In this document: positions 1-6,597 of the stretch, piece by piece
Numbering within the stretch: position 1 is the stretch's first letter
Layout of the letters: each line of letters starts with the position of its first letter
NCBI GenBank assembly: GCA_910579425.1
Contig: CAJTVL010000113.1
Span: 1-10,799, forward strand
DNA length: 10,799 nucleotides
Direction: 5' to 3'
DNA from: an uncultured Lachnospiraceae bacterium
Lineage (GTDB): Bacteria; Bacillota; Clostridia; Lachnospirales; Lachnospiraceae
Notes under the pieces: model-generated
The model's input: the letters and a program-made list of their open reading frames with translations, nothing else
The model's database searches: none
What the model was told of the DNA's origin: nothing
Program-made: the position numbers and the translations under genes

Positions 1-61
1 TATTTCTTTCTTATGGGGTATAGCAAAAAACTATATAATGTATTGGGGGGTTACGAGTATT

Positions 62-90
62 ATAATACCATAGGACCTCTTTTGCGTAAA
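62..90 (-). promoter_or_regulatory. Possible sigma-A promoter for a gene left of the window
   Basis: On the minus strand TTTACG (90-85, four of six consensus bases) is followed after exactly 17 bases by TATTAT (67-62, five of six). It would drive a gene lying beyond the left edge, so its target cannot be seen. In B. subtilis ftsH is followed by coaX, but nothing here shows which gene follows. The -10 element lies inside a 12-bp palindrome. The match is moderate and AT-rich sequence yields such matches by chance. Confidence 0.3.
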
Positions 91-124
91 TACTCACGAT
101 TAACAAATATCACAAATTTGAATA

Positions 125-146
125 GGTGATTTTGTGCATAATCACC
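125..146 (-). terminator. Weak hairpin behind ftsH, possible terminator
   Basis: Starting two bases after the ftsH stop codon, the minus strand reads GGTGATT, an 8-base loop, then AATCACC, a perfect 7-bp stem. No real run of T follows (TATTCAAATTTG), so it is a poor intrinsic terminator. It may instead be a 3'-end stabilising or processing hairpin of the ftsH message. Confidence 0.25.
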
Positions 147-148
147 AA

Positions 149-1987
149 TCAGTTTTCGAAAAAGGCTTCGGGAGAATGGTCAGGCTGATGGAACAGGGAC
201 TCAAACTCGTCTCTTCCGATCTTTTCCTTTTGAAGAAGCAGGTCTGCACAGCTATGAAGTACCTCCGTATGCTCTACAATGATTGCCTTTGCCTTTTCAT
301 AGCAGTCATCAATAATGCTCCTTACTTCTTTGTCAATTTCGCCGGCAATCAGTTCACTGTGACTCTTGGTATGAGCCAGATCTCTTCCGATAAACACTTC
401 ATCGTCATCGCTGTTGTAATTGATCACGCCGATGTTCTTGGACATGCCGTACCTTGTTACCATATCCCTGGCTGCCTGTGTGGCCTTTTTAATATCGCTG
501 GAAGCCCCGGTGGTAATATCGCTGAAGATAATCTCCTCCGCAATCCGGCCGCCGAGAGATACCATAATGTCCTGAAGCATCTTCCCTTTGGTAATAAACA
601 TCTCATCGTTTTCAGGAAGGGGCATGGTGTAACCGGCAGCGCCTAAGCCGGTGGGAATGATGGACACCGTATAGACAGGCCCCACATCCGGAAGTAAATG
701 GAATAAGATTGCGTGCCCGGCCTCGTGGTAGGCAGTAATCTTTTTCTCTTTTTCGGTAATAATACGGCTCTTTTTCTCGGCTCCGATTCCCACCTTGATG
801 AAAGCTTTTTTGATGTCCTCCTGAATGACAAAGCTTCTGTTTTCTTTGGCGGCTACGATAGATGCCTCGTTTAAAAGATTTTCAAGATCCGCGCCGGTAA
901 AGCCTGCAGTGGTCTGGGCAATCTGCTTAAGGTCCACATCCTCTGCCAGAGGCTTGTTTTTGGCATGTACCTTTAAGATGTCCTCCCGGCCGCCCACATC
1001 GGGACGATTAACGCTGATCTTCCGGTCAAAACGGCCGGGACGGAGAATGGCAGGATCCAGAATATCTACCCTGTTCGTGGCGGCCATGACAATAATGCCT
1101 TCATTGACGCCAAATCCGTCCATCTCAACCAAAAGCTGATTCAGGGTCTGCTCCCGTTCATCGTGGCCGCCGCCCATCCCGGTTCCCCGGCGTCTTGCCA
1201 CGGCATCGATCTCGTCTATAAATACGATACAGGGAGCATGCCTTTTGGCATCCTCAAACAGGTCACGGACCCTGGAGGCGCCTACGCCTACAAACATTTC
1301 CACAAAGTCGGAGCCGGAAATACTAAAGAAAGGGACGCCCGCTTCTCCGGCAATGGCCTTTGCAAGCAGCGTTTTACCGGTACCGGGAGCGCCTTCCAAA
1401 AGGACGCCTTTGGGGATTCTGGCCCCCACCTTGGTAAACTTGGCCGGATCTCTCAAAAACTCTACAATTTCTTCCAATTCTTCCTTTTCTTCTTTCAGGC
1501 CGGCCACGTCCTTCAAAGTGATCTTGCCCTCACCCATGGAGAGTCTGGCGCGGCTTTTTCCAAAATTCATCATTTTGTTGCTGCCGCCGGCATTCTGGCT
1601 GTTCATCATCACAAAGAAAAAGACCATTACAATGATTGCCAGAAGCACAGGGAATACACTGGTAAGAAACCAGCTTTCCTCCTGGACCTTTTTGACCTCG
1701 GGGTCTATGTCGTAGGAAATAAGAAGCTGTTCTATTTCCGAAACGTCCGTCACATAGAGAGTCCTGGTAAGGCCGCTGTCCAGTATAAAGTTGACTTCCC
1801 CGGTAGGCGTTTCACGGCTGGGGGAAATGCTGGCATAGACTATTTTTCCGTCCTCTAAATCCTGTATCAGCTCTCCCCGGGTATATTCCACCTGGTCGCT
1901 GTCTAAAAGACTGGGAATTACCAAAAGTGCCAGCAAAAGAAGCACCAGTATAAAATATGCATTATATCCTCTATTTCTCTTATTCAA
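149..1987 (-). CDS. ftsH: FtsH, ATP-dependent zinc metalloprotease, membrane anchored
   Basis: FtsH forms a membrane-bound hexamer that unfolds and degrades membrane and short-lived cytosolic proteins. The 612 residues are near the usual family length. A first membrane segment (about 11-28) and a second (about 107-127) flank a small extracytoplasmic domain. The AAA+ module follows, with Walker A GAPGTGKT (199-206), Walker B IVFIDEID (254-261) and the arginine-finger region RPGRFDR (316-322). The zinc protease motif HEAGH (421-425) has its expected third ligand Asp in TTGASSD (D497). All key residues are present. The start is a TTG, supported by TGAGGT eight bases upstream and by the family-typical NKRNRGYNAYF start; no ATG is available nearby. 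It is the last gene of tilS-hpt-ftsH, 32 bases behind hpt, the same order as in B. subtilis. The TTG start may limit its translation (inference). Confidence 0.97.
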   Translation of the reverse strand: MNKRNRGYNAYFILVLLLLALLVIPSLLDSDQVEYTRGELIQDLEDGKIVYASISPSRETPTGEVNFILDSGLTRTLYVTDVSEIEQLLISYDIDPEVKKVQEESWFLTSVFPVLLAIIVMVFFFVMMNSQNAGGSNKMMNFGKSRARLSMGEGKITLKDVAGLKEEKEELEEIVEFLRDPAKFTKVGARIPKGVLLEGAPGTGKTLLAKAIAGEAGVPFFSISGSDFVEMFVGVGASRVRDLFEDAKRHAPCIVFIDEIDAVARRRGTGMGGGHDEREQTLNQLLVEMDGFGVNEGIIVMAATNRVDILDPAILRPGRFDRKISVNRPDVGGREDILKVHAKNKPLAEDVDLKQIAQTTAGFTGADLENLLNEASIVAAKENRSFVIQEDIKKAFIKVGIGAEKKSRIITEKEKKITAYHEAGHAILFHLLPDVGPVYTVSIIPTGLGAAGYTMPLPENDEMFITKGKMLQDIMVSLGGRIAEEIIFSDITTGASSDIKKATQAARDMVTRYGMSKNIGVINYNSDDDEVFIGRDLAHTKSHSELIAGEIDKEVRSIIDDCYEKAKAIIVEHTEVLHSCADLLLQKEKIGRDEFESLFHQPDHSPEAFFEN

Positions 1988-2019
1988 TATTACTACCTCA
2001 CTTATCGAAGCTGCATTGT

Positions 2020-2544
2020 CTATTCAAATTCTACCGTCCCGATATAGGGAAGATTTCTGTATTTCTGATCATAGTCCAAACCATATCCGACAATGAATTT
2101 ATCAGGAATGGTAAAACCGATATAATCCACAAAAACCTCTGCCACCCGGCGCTCGGGCTTATCCAGAAGGGTACACAGCCGCAGGCTTGCAGGCTCCCGG
2201 CCTTTTAACATGCCCATAAGGTAGCTTAAGGTGTGGCCGGTATCCACAATATCCTCCACCACAATGACATCCTTTCCTTTCAGAGGGGAATCCAGATCCT
2301 TGACGATCTTTACGACACCGCTGGAAGTAGTCTCGCTGCCATAGCTGGAAACGGACATAAAATCCAGATAAACGGGAACCGTAATCCTTTTTGCCAGCTC
2401 ACACGTAAAAAAGCTGCTTCCCTTGAGTACGCAGATTAAGTGGAGTTCTTTGCCGGCGTAGTCCCTGCTGATCTGCGCTCCGAGTTCCCTGATTCTGGCA
2501 TCTATTGCCTCTTCCGAAAATAATTCTTTAATTGTCTCAGCCAT
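2020..2544 (-). CDS. hpt: Hypoxanthine phosphoribosyltransferase
   Basis: This purine salvage enzyme transfers the phosphoribosyl group of PRPP to hypoxanthine (and usually guanine), giving IMP or GMP in the cytosol. The 174 residues match the usual bacterial length. The PRPP-binding signature VIVVEDIVDTGHTL is at 93-106. The flexible active-site loop SYGSETTSSG (67-76) and the purine-binding end DKFIVGYGLDYDQKYRNLP (148-166) are both intact. The ATG start follows a strong Shine-Dalgarno sequence (GAAAGGAG, 2553-2560) with eight bases between. It lies between tilS (28 bases upstream) and ftsH (32 bases downstream), the conserved tilS-hprT-ftsH order of Firmicutes, so the three are very likely co-transcribed. 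In B. subtilis HprT and TilS have been reported to influence ftsH expression; whether that holds here cannot be read from the sequence. Confidence 0.96.
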   Translation of the reverse strand: MAETIKELFSEEAIDARIRELGAQISRDYAGKELHLICVLKGSSFFTCELAKRITVPVYLDFMSVSSYGSETTSSGVVKIVKDLDSPLKGKDVIVVEDIVDTGHTLSYLMGMLKGREPASLRLCTLLDKPERRVAEVFVDYIGFTIPDKFIVGYGLDYDQKYRNLPYIGTVEFE

Positions 2545-2572
2545 AATAATAGCTCCTTTCCTCTGACCGGTA

Positions 2573-3964
2573 CTATTGTTCTTTATCCGGAAACCTTACT
2601 TGTAAAATGGTTTTGGTGTTTTCATCTACCTTATAATACTCGCTGATCCGAAAGCCGGGGATCCATATCACATGAGAGTTCTCTGCCAGCAGATAAATAT
2701 GCGGCCGTTCCTGTCTGGGGATCTTTTGGTTAACAAAATAATCCTGCAGGGATTTACGCCCCAGGTTCCGATTGATGGTAAGATAATCGCCTGCCTGTCT
2801 GGTTCGAAAGACAACAACCGAAGTTATTTTATCATAATCAAACCATTTAGTATATGTTTTTTGTGGAAATATTTGTGAATAATCCCGCTTAAATACAGTA
2901 AATTCGACTCTCCCAAGTCCCGGAAGCACAAGCCTGGAAGGGATGGAGATTTCAAATACTTCCGGCCCGGCGCAGGGAGGGGAAATTTCCCTGCCTCTTT
3001 GTATGATACCCAAATCATATTTCCTGTAAACGGTAAGTCCATAGGGAAGATGGATTTCTCCGCTTCCGGTTCCCCGCAAAAAAGCTTCGGTGCTATTGAT
3101 GTGAACCGATGTGATGTCCTTCCTGCTTTCGGAGGCCAGCCTGAGGGCGTTTAAGAGAATCCGCCCTCTGAGAAATTCGTCCTCCTTCAAAAAGGAAGGA
3201 ATATGAATCAGAACCCTGTCAGGGGCGTCTTTCGTCTGCAGGCATCTTTCCATGGCAAAATCCGTCTGCTTTCGAAGAAAATCCTCTGCCATCAGAAGCT
3301 GATCCGCGGCCTGGTTCATATGGGAGACGGCCCCGTGGCAGATTTCTTCTTCCGCGTAGGGAAGGATATGATGACGAATCCTGTTTCTCGTATAATCATC
3401 CGAAGCGTTGGTGCTGTCCAGACAAAAGGAGATATTTTGTTCCTTGAGCCAAAATTCAATTTCGTTTCGTGTAAGGCATAGAAGGGGCCGTATGATTTTG
3501 CCGTTTACGGGAGGGATTCCGCTCATCCCGCCAAGCCCTGTCCCGCGGAATAAATGAAACAGCATGGTTTCTGCCCGGTCATTGCTGTTGTGCGCCACGG
3601 CAATTCTGCCCTTTTGTGCGCCCAGAACTCTTTCAAAGGCTTCATATCGGAGGATGCGGCCTTCCTCCTCCTCGGAACGTCTGTGCTCCCTTGCTTTTTG
3701 CCGGACATTTTCCTCTACAAGAAAAAAGGGGATATTCTGCCGGGCGCAGAGTTCTCTGACATAGCAGGCATCCCTGGCGGCATCCGGGCGGATGCCGTGG
3801 TTGATATGAACTGCCCGGAGAAAAAAGGGAATTCTGCGGCGGATTTCTAACAGTATAAAAAGGAGGCAAACAGAATCTGCGCCTCCTGAAATACCTGCCA
3901 CTATGGTATCTTCCGGTTCAATCATACGATACTTTTTGACATATTCCAGCACTTTGTTGATCAT
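2573..3964 (-). CDS. tilS: TilS, tRNA(Ile)-lysidine synthetase
   Basis: TilS attaches lysine to the wobble cytidine (C34) of the CAU-anticodon isoleucine tRNA using ATP. This changes both its codon reading (AUA) and its charging, so the gene is normally essential. The N-terminal PP-loop ATPase has SGGADS (26-31), HNSNDRAET (125-133) and the DSTN...YTRNRIRHHILP block (183-202). The C-terminal TilS domain has FRTRQAGD (386-393), KSLQDYF (404-410) and WIPGFRIS (434-441). The 463 residues are the usual length for the long form. It starts with ATG in a family-typical way (INKVLEYVKKYRMI). No Shine-Dalgarno sequence precedes it: the bases before it read TTATATTATAGAT. The spoIIE terminator ends only 23 bases upstream of the start codon, so how the gene is transcribed and its translation started is unclear. 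Confidence 0.95.
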   Translation of the reverse strand: MINKVLEYVKKYRMIEPEDTIVAGISGGADSVCLLFILLEIRRRIPFFLRAVHINHGIRPDAARDACYVRELCARQNIPFFLVEENVRQKAREHRRSEEEEGRILRYEAFERVLGAQKGRIAVAHNSNDRAETMLFHLFRGTGLGGMSGIPPVNGKIIRPLLCLTRNEIEFWLKEQNISFCLDSTNASDDYTRNRIRHHILPYAEEEICHGAVSHMNQAADQLLMAEDFLRKQTDFAMERCLQTKDAPDRVLIHIPSFLKEDEFLRGRILLNALRLASESRKDITSVHINSTEAFLRGTGSGEIHLPYGLTVYRKYDLGIIQRGREISPPCAGPEVFEISIPSRLVLPGLGRVEFTVFKRDYSQIFPQKTYTKWFDYDKITSVVVFRTRQAGDYLTINRNLGRKSLQDYFVNQKIPRQERPHIYLLAENSHVIWIPGFRISEYYKVDENTKTILQVRFPDKEQ

Positions 3965-3987
3965 ATCTATAATATAACGGAATTTTG

Positions 3988-4015
3988 AAAAAAAGGGAAG
4001 AGAAATTCCCTTTTT
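3988..4015 (-). terminator. Intrinsic terminator behind spoIIE
   Basis: Directly after the spoIIE stop codon the minus strand forms a 10-bp stem, AAAAAGGGAA with TTCCCTTTTT, around a 6-base loop. It ends in a run of seven T. The GGGAA/TTCCC core is the strong part of the stem. The A run on the other side makes it potentially active in both directions. It separates the sporulation gene spoIIE from the housekeeping genes tilS-hpt-ftsH. Confidence 0.8.
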
Positions 4016-5221
4016 CTAGTCTTCTTTTTTCCATATCCCGATGACAAGAACCGTCATATCGTCCCGGATACGCCCCCGGGCCTGATGAATACAGAAATTA
4101 AGTATGGAATTGGCCATTTCCCCGGGGTTTTCAAGATTGGTGCTGCCGATCAGCTCGGAGAGCATGTCCTCCCCGATCCCCTGAGAGAGGGCGTCCAATA
4201 TGCCGTCGGATACCATTACTATATAATCGCCGTCCATGAGAGTACGCCCTACGGCTTCTATTTCCGTTTTTTGAAAAATACCCAGGGGAAGGTTACCGGA
4301 AGAGATTCTCTCCACAAGATGCTCCCTTTTGATGTAGGATGCGGCGCTTCCCACTTTCACAAAGCGGCATTCCCCGCTGTATAGATCCATACTGCATAAA
4401 TCCAATGTGGACATATTGGAGGTATCCCCCCCAGCCAGCAACGCGCTGTTGATCATCTGAATCGCTATATCCATCTGAAAGCCTGCTTCCAGAAACTTCT
4501 GCATCAGCTCAACCACCATGGTACTGTCGGTGCAGGCCTTGTCCCCGGAGCCCATACCGTCAGAGAGAACGGCGGTGAGATTTCCGGTTTCCGTTTCAAA
4601 AAGAGCATAGTTGTCCCCCGAAATTTTTTCGGTTTCTTTCACTGCCTTTGCCACGCCTGTAAGGACATGGAATCTTGCCTCTTCCACGTAGAAGTAGGTC
4701 TGCCAGCCTTCGCCCACAAAAAAGGCATTATCCTGCGCGCTCACAAGGTGCATATTTAAAAGAACAGATAAGAGATCTCCCACCTCCTCTGAGGAAAGAG
4801 AATTTTTCTTTAGATTTTTCATGGTGAGGGAAACCTCCATGCGTCCGGCTTCATTTTCAATCAGATAGAGATTTTTAAGCTGAATATCCACCTCGCGCAG
4901 GGCATGGGAGATCTGCTTGAACCGCCGCTCGCCCATGGGGATGCATCTTCTGGACTCGTCCGCAAGCTGGGTCATAATCTGGGCCATTTCCTGAAGATGT
5001 TCTATCATAAGCCCCTTATTTTCATTCAGACGCTTTTGCCAGATATAATCTCTTCGGTCTGAGTCGAACTCGCCCGGCATGCGTTCCCTGCTGTTTTCGC
5101 TGTCTTTGAAGCTTTCTGCTAATTCTCTGATGGAATCTGCGTAGGTGAGGAGCTTTCTTCTGCCATATTCCGGTAATATACTGTTGAATTCGTCCCGATC
5201 AACTGCCATCTGTCTTTTCAT
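4016..5221 (-). CDS. spoIIE: SpoIIE serine phosphatase, short form without the membrane domain
   Basis: SpoIIE dephosphorylates the anti-anti-sigma factor SpoIIAA and so frees sigma-F in the forespore; in B. subtilis it also acts at the polar septum. The C-terminal PP2C-type domain is complete: SGDNY (201-205), SDGMGSG (220-226, metal Asp 221), STLDLCSMDL (271-280), VSDGILD (337-343, Asp 339) and DDMTVLV (387-393). About 190 charged, largely helical residues precede it and resemble the end of the central region. The B. subtilis protein has about 827 residues and ten membrane segments; this one has 401 and no hydrophobic segment. Only about 150 bases separate it from the divIC terminator, so no N-terminal half is hidden upstream. 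The ATG start follows AGGAGG (5226-5231) and a dedicated promoter, so it looks like a deliberate short gene and not a decayed one. Another PP2C phosphatase is possible, but locus and motifs favour SpoIIE. Confidence 0.88.
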   Translation of the reverse strand: MKRQMAVDRDEFNSILPEYGRRKLLTYADSIRELAESFKDSENSRERMPGEFDSDRRDYIWQKRLNENKGLMIEHLQEMAQIMTQLADESRRCIPMGERRFKQISHALREVDIQLKNLYLIENEAGRMEVSLTMKNLKKNSLSSEEVGDLLSVLLNMHLVSAQDNAFFVGEGWQTYFYVEEARFHVLTGVAKAVKETEKISGDNYALFETETGNLTAVLSDGMGSGDKACTDSTMVVELMQKFLEAGFQMDIAIQMINSALLAGGDTSNMSTLDLCSMDLYSGECRFVKVGSAASYIKREHLVERISSGNLPLGIFQKTEIEAVGRTLMDGDYIVMVSDGILDALSQGIGEDMLSELIGSTNLENPGEMANSILNFCIHQARGRIRDDMTVLVIGIWKKED

Positions 5222-5225
5222 ATGC

Positions 5226-5231
5226 CCTCCT
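5226..5231 (-). promoter_or_regulatory. Ribosome binding site that fixes the spoIIE start
   Basis: A full AGGAGG lies four bases before the ATG at 5219-5221. It lies downstream of the promoter and its expected transcription start, which supports the short reading frame as the real gene start. The spacing is tight but usable. The next in-frame ATG (codon 5) would be 16 bases away, which is too far. Confidence 0.7.
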
Positions 5232-5259
5232 ATTGTAAAATAATCTCTTGTAGAAGAAT

Positions 5260-5293
5260 ATTATACAAAGAAGGGGAGGGAAAATATGTCAAA
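5260..5293 (-). promoter_or_regulatory. spoIIE promoter, sigma-A hexamers with 21-bp spacer and a Spo0A box
   Basis: On the minus strand a perfect TTGACA (5292-5287) and a perfect TATAAT (5265-5260) are separated by 21 bases, too far for ordinary sigma-A promoters. In B. subtilis the Spo0A-activated spoIIE and spoIIG promoters have this same feature (21 and 22 bp). The -35 hexamer is covered by TGTCAAA on the plus strand (5287-5293), which fits the 0A box consensus TGTCRAA. Transcription would start near 5253, leaving a leader of about 30 bases with AGGAGG. Seen: the motifs and spacing. Inferred: activation by phosphorylated Spo0A at the onset of sporulation. Confidence 0.72.
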
Positions 5294-5372
5294 AAAACGC
5301 GATGCCTACACAAAATTTTCTGACGGGCGGTTCAAGCCTCCGTACCCTTTGCGAGCAGGCCTAAAAAGAAAC

Positions 5373-5396
5373 AAAAAAGCAGGCAATGCCTGCTTT
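5373..5396 (-). terminator. Intrinsic terminator behind divIC
   Basis: The minus strand folds into a perfect 9-bp stem, AAAGCAGGC with GCCTGCTTT, around the loop ATT. The T run on the minus strand covers 5378-5373. The stem begins inside the divIC stop codon. It ends the rqcP-yabP-yabQ-divIC transcript and insulates the spoIIE promoter. Confidence 0.88.
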
Positions 5397-5700
5397 AATT
5401 CTCATTTTTAAAGAGGATTTCGCCTTCATAAACCAGTCCAAGTTTATCCCGGGCCACCTCCTCCACATATTTTTTTGTGTGGGTATATTTTTCGAATTCA
5501 TCAATTTCCTGGGCGCGTTTTTGCTCGGCTTCAATCTGTGTTTCAAGCGATGCTTCCTTTTGGCGATACATGTCCTTCTTCGCTTTGAGCTGGATGCTGT
5601 CGAAGGCTACCACTATGAGCAGCATGATTACCACGATGTAAGCCAGAAACATACCGAAACGGTTCTGCCGCCTCTTTCTATATGCTGCTCTTCTTGCCAT
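5395..5700 (-). CDS. divIC: DivIC/FtsB-family septum formation initiator
   Basis: This small bitopic division protein of the FtsL-DivIC-DivIB complex helps assemble and activate the septal cell-wall machinery. The 101 residues show the family plan: a basic cytoplasmic tail (RRAAYRKRRQNR, 3-14), one membrane segment (about 15-34) and an extracellular coiled coil (about 38-72). The family-typical end YVEEVARDKLGLVYEGEILF lies at 78-97. It starts with ATG preceded by a modest GAGGG about five bases upstream. It is the last gene behind yabQ, as in B. subtilis, with 42 bases between that contain a perfect hairpin. The stop codon is part of the terminator. FtsB-type proteins look alike, so the name divIC rests partly on locus. 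Confidence 0.9.
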   Translation of the reverse strand: MARRAAYRKRRQNRFGMFLAYIVVIMLLIVVAFDSIQLKAKKDMYRQKEASLETQIEAEQKRAQEIDEFEKYTHTKKYVEEVARDKLGLVYEGEILFKNEN

Positions 5701-5716
5701 GGTTCCCTCTGTTTCT

Positions 5717-5735
5717 GCAATGTCGAGGACATTGC
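5717..5735 (-). promoter_or_regulatory. Perfect hairpin between yabQ and divIC
   Basis: The minus strand reads GCAATGTC, loop CTC, GACATTGC: an 8-bp perfect stem with a 3-base loop. It starts seven bases after the yabQ stop codon and ends a few bases before the divIC ribosome binding region. No T run follows (AGAAACAGAGGG), so it is not a normal terminator. It may protect or delimit an mRNA end or tune divIC translation (inference). Confidence 0.5.
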
Positions 5736-5742
5736 CTGCTTA

Positions 5743-6231
5743 TTAATGCCTGCATATTACCATTTTAAGTAATTTCATTTTAGGCGTCAACTTATTTTTT
5801 GCGCATTTTCCGACTTTCTTTCCCTTCCGTAGGAAAAACCTGAGAAATCCCGTGATTTTCCGCAGCAGAAATCTGAACGGATAAAGAAAAAGACGAAGGA
5901 TGCGAAACAAAATATGGAATGTTCGTTCTATCAGCATGGACACAGAGCGAATAACCAGAGCGCTGAGGCTTTTTTTGTAGACGATCATTCCAAGGGCAGC
6001 CCCAAATACCGCAAACCAACGCAGGATTCCGTTGTTTTCTTCATAAAGCATATAAAAAACGCCGATTGCACAGGCAATCCAAAAAACCATATCCTCAAGG
6101 GAAACGAGAATATCGCTGTGTTTGATCAAACGGCGCAGTATTAGAAATCCGTCATACATAAAGGTAATGACAATACCCATCATAAAGGAATGCAGAAAGA
6201 AGGTTACTTCGTTGATGATGTTCTGGCTCAT
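5743..6231 (-). CDS. yabQ: YabQ, spore cortex biosynthesis membrane protein
   Basis: In B. subtilis YabQ is made in the mother cell under sigma-E, sits in the membrane around the forespore and is needed for cortex formation. The 162 residues here show about three hydrophobic segments (roughly 9-32, 46-63, 69-86). An amphipathic, strongly basic tail follows, rich in Arg, Lys and Phe (105-162). The N-terminal part (NEVTFFLHSFMMGIVITFMYDGF) is typical of the family. The ATG start lies six bases behind the yabP stop codon. The best Shine-Dalgarno candidate (TAGGT) overlaps that stop codon, so translation is probably coupled to yabP. Identification rests on hydropathy, the N-terminal pattern and the conserved yabP-yabQ-divIC order. 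Confidence 0.9.
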   Translation of the reverse strand: MSQNIINEVTFFLHSFMMGIVITFMYDGFLILRRLIKHSDILVSLEDMVFWIACAIGVFYMLYEENNGILRWFAVFGAALGMIVYKKSLSALVIRSVSMLIERTFHILFRILRLFLYPFRFLLRKITGFLRFFLRKGKKVGKCAKNKLTPKMKLLKMVICRH

Positions 6232-6237
6232 GGATAC

Positions 6238-6528
6238 CTATTTAAACAGGCGGGAAAGCAGAGATTCCCCCTTGCCGTTTATTCCGGATTGTTCTGAGTA
6301 GGTAAAGCTGTCGATCCGCCCGTCAACATCCACTTCCCCCTTGTCTAAGGTAAGTCTGTTTACATGCAGCTCCGCACCTTTAATCATCAGCATTCCCTGC
6401 TCCGTTTCCAATATGATTTCATTTTCGTCAAAGGACAAAACGTCGTTTACGCCCGTTAGATTACATGTTCTCCTGTTGGAGAGTATCAGTTTATGTGCCC
6501 GTTTGTTTATGTTAGTTAAATCTTCCAT
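6238..6528 (-). CDS. yabP: YabP, sporulation protein of the YabP/YqfC family
   Basis: This small soluble sporulation protein belongs to the YabP/YqfC family. In B. subtilis it is a sigma-E-controlled mother-cell protein encoded next to yabQ; its molecular role is not well defined. The 96 residues share the family pattern: NRRTCNLTGVNDVLSFDENE (18-37), then ETEQGMLMIKGAELHVNRL (41-59), LDKGEVDVDGRIDSFTY (61-77) and the end SRLFK. The ATG is preceded by AAGGAAAGGG, but with 11 bases between, somewhat long. A second ATG in another frame sits closer to that purine run (see findings). It follows rqcP after 69 bases and precedes yabQ by six, so yabP and yabQ form a tight pair. Confidence 0.93.
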   Translation of the reverse strand: MEDLTNINKRAHKLILSNRRTCNLTGVNDVLSFDENEIILETEQGMLMIKGAELHVNRLTLDKGEVDVDGRIDSFTYSEQSGINGKGESLLSRLFK

Positions 6529-6551
6529 AATACACCATGCCCTTTCCTTAG

Positions 6552-6578
6552 ATTATATTAAGGAACAGGTGAATATAG
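6552..6578 (-). promoter_or_regulatory. Possible sigma-E-like promoter for yabP-yabQ-divIC
   Basis: In the 69-base gap between rqcP and yabP the minus strand has CTATATT (6578-6572), which resembles the sigma-E -35 consensus KMATATT in five of seven positions. After 12 bases follows AATATAAT (6559-6552), six of eight positions of the -10 CATACAMT. The spacer is slightly short and two positions differ in each element. The known sigma-E control of yabP and yabQ in B. subtilis makes it plausible, but the sequence evidence is modest. Confidence 0.3.
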
Positions 6579-6597
6579 AATCGGATTTCGAGAAATT

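Larger units (their letters stand above)
1..148. other. Gene-free stretch downstream of ftsH
   Basis: No convincing coding sequence lies here. The stretch is AT-rich and holds a weak hairpin just behind the ftsH stop codon and a possible minus-strand promoter for a gene beyond the left edge, both listed separately. It also has a 12-bp perfect palindrome, GTATTATAATAC, at 57-68, which overlaps the -10 region of that possible promoter. A palindrome of this length is expected a few times by chance in a window of this size. Confidence 0.6.

Noticed and set aside
1163..1858. Long open frame on the plus strand opposite ftsH (231 codons)
   Set aside because: It is the shadow of the ftsH coding sequence. 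It has no ribosome binding site or recognisable protein, while the minus-strand frame is a complete FtsH.
3554..3850. Plus-strand open frames opposite tilS
   Set aside because: They lie antisense to conserved TilS motifs, have low-complexity composition and no start signals.
5320..5350. GGTTCAAGCCTCC resembling a tRNA T-arm; in B. subtilis tRNA genes lie near spoIIE
   Set aside because: The stem does not pair (C-C and G-G mismatches) and no acceptor, D or anticodon arm is found around it.
5598..5604. Perfect TGTCGAA (0A box) on the plus strand
   Set aside because: It lies inside the divIC coding region, far from any promoter. One or so 7-base match is expected by chance in this window.
5378..5740. 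TGCCTGCTT repeated at the divIC terminator and behind yabQ as a possible repeat element
   Set aside because: The shared stretch is only about nine bases and the surroundings differ; probably chance.
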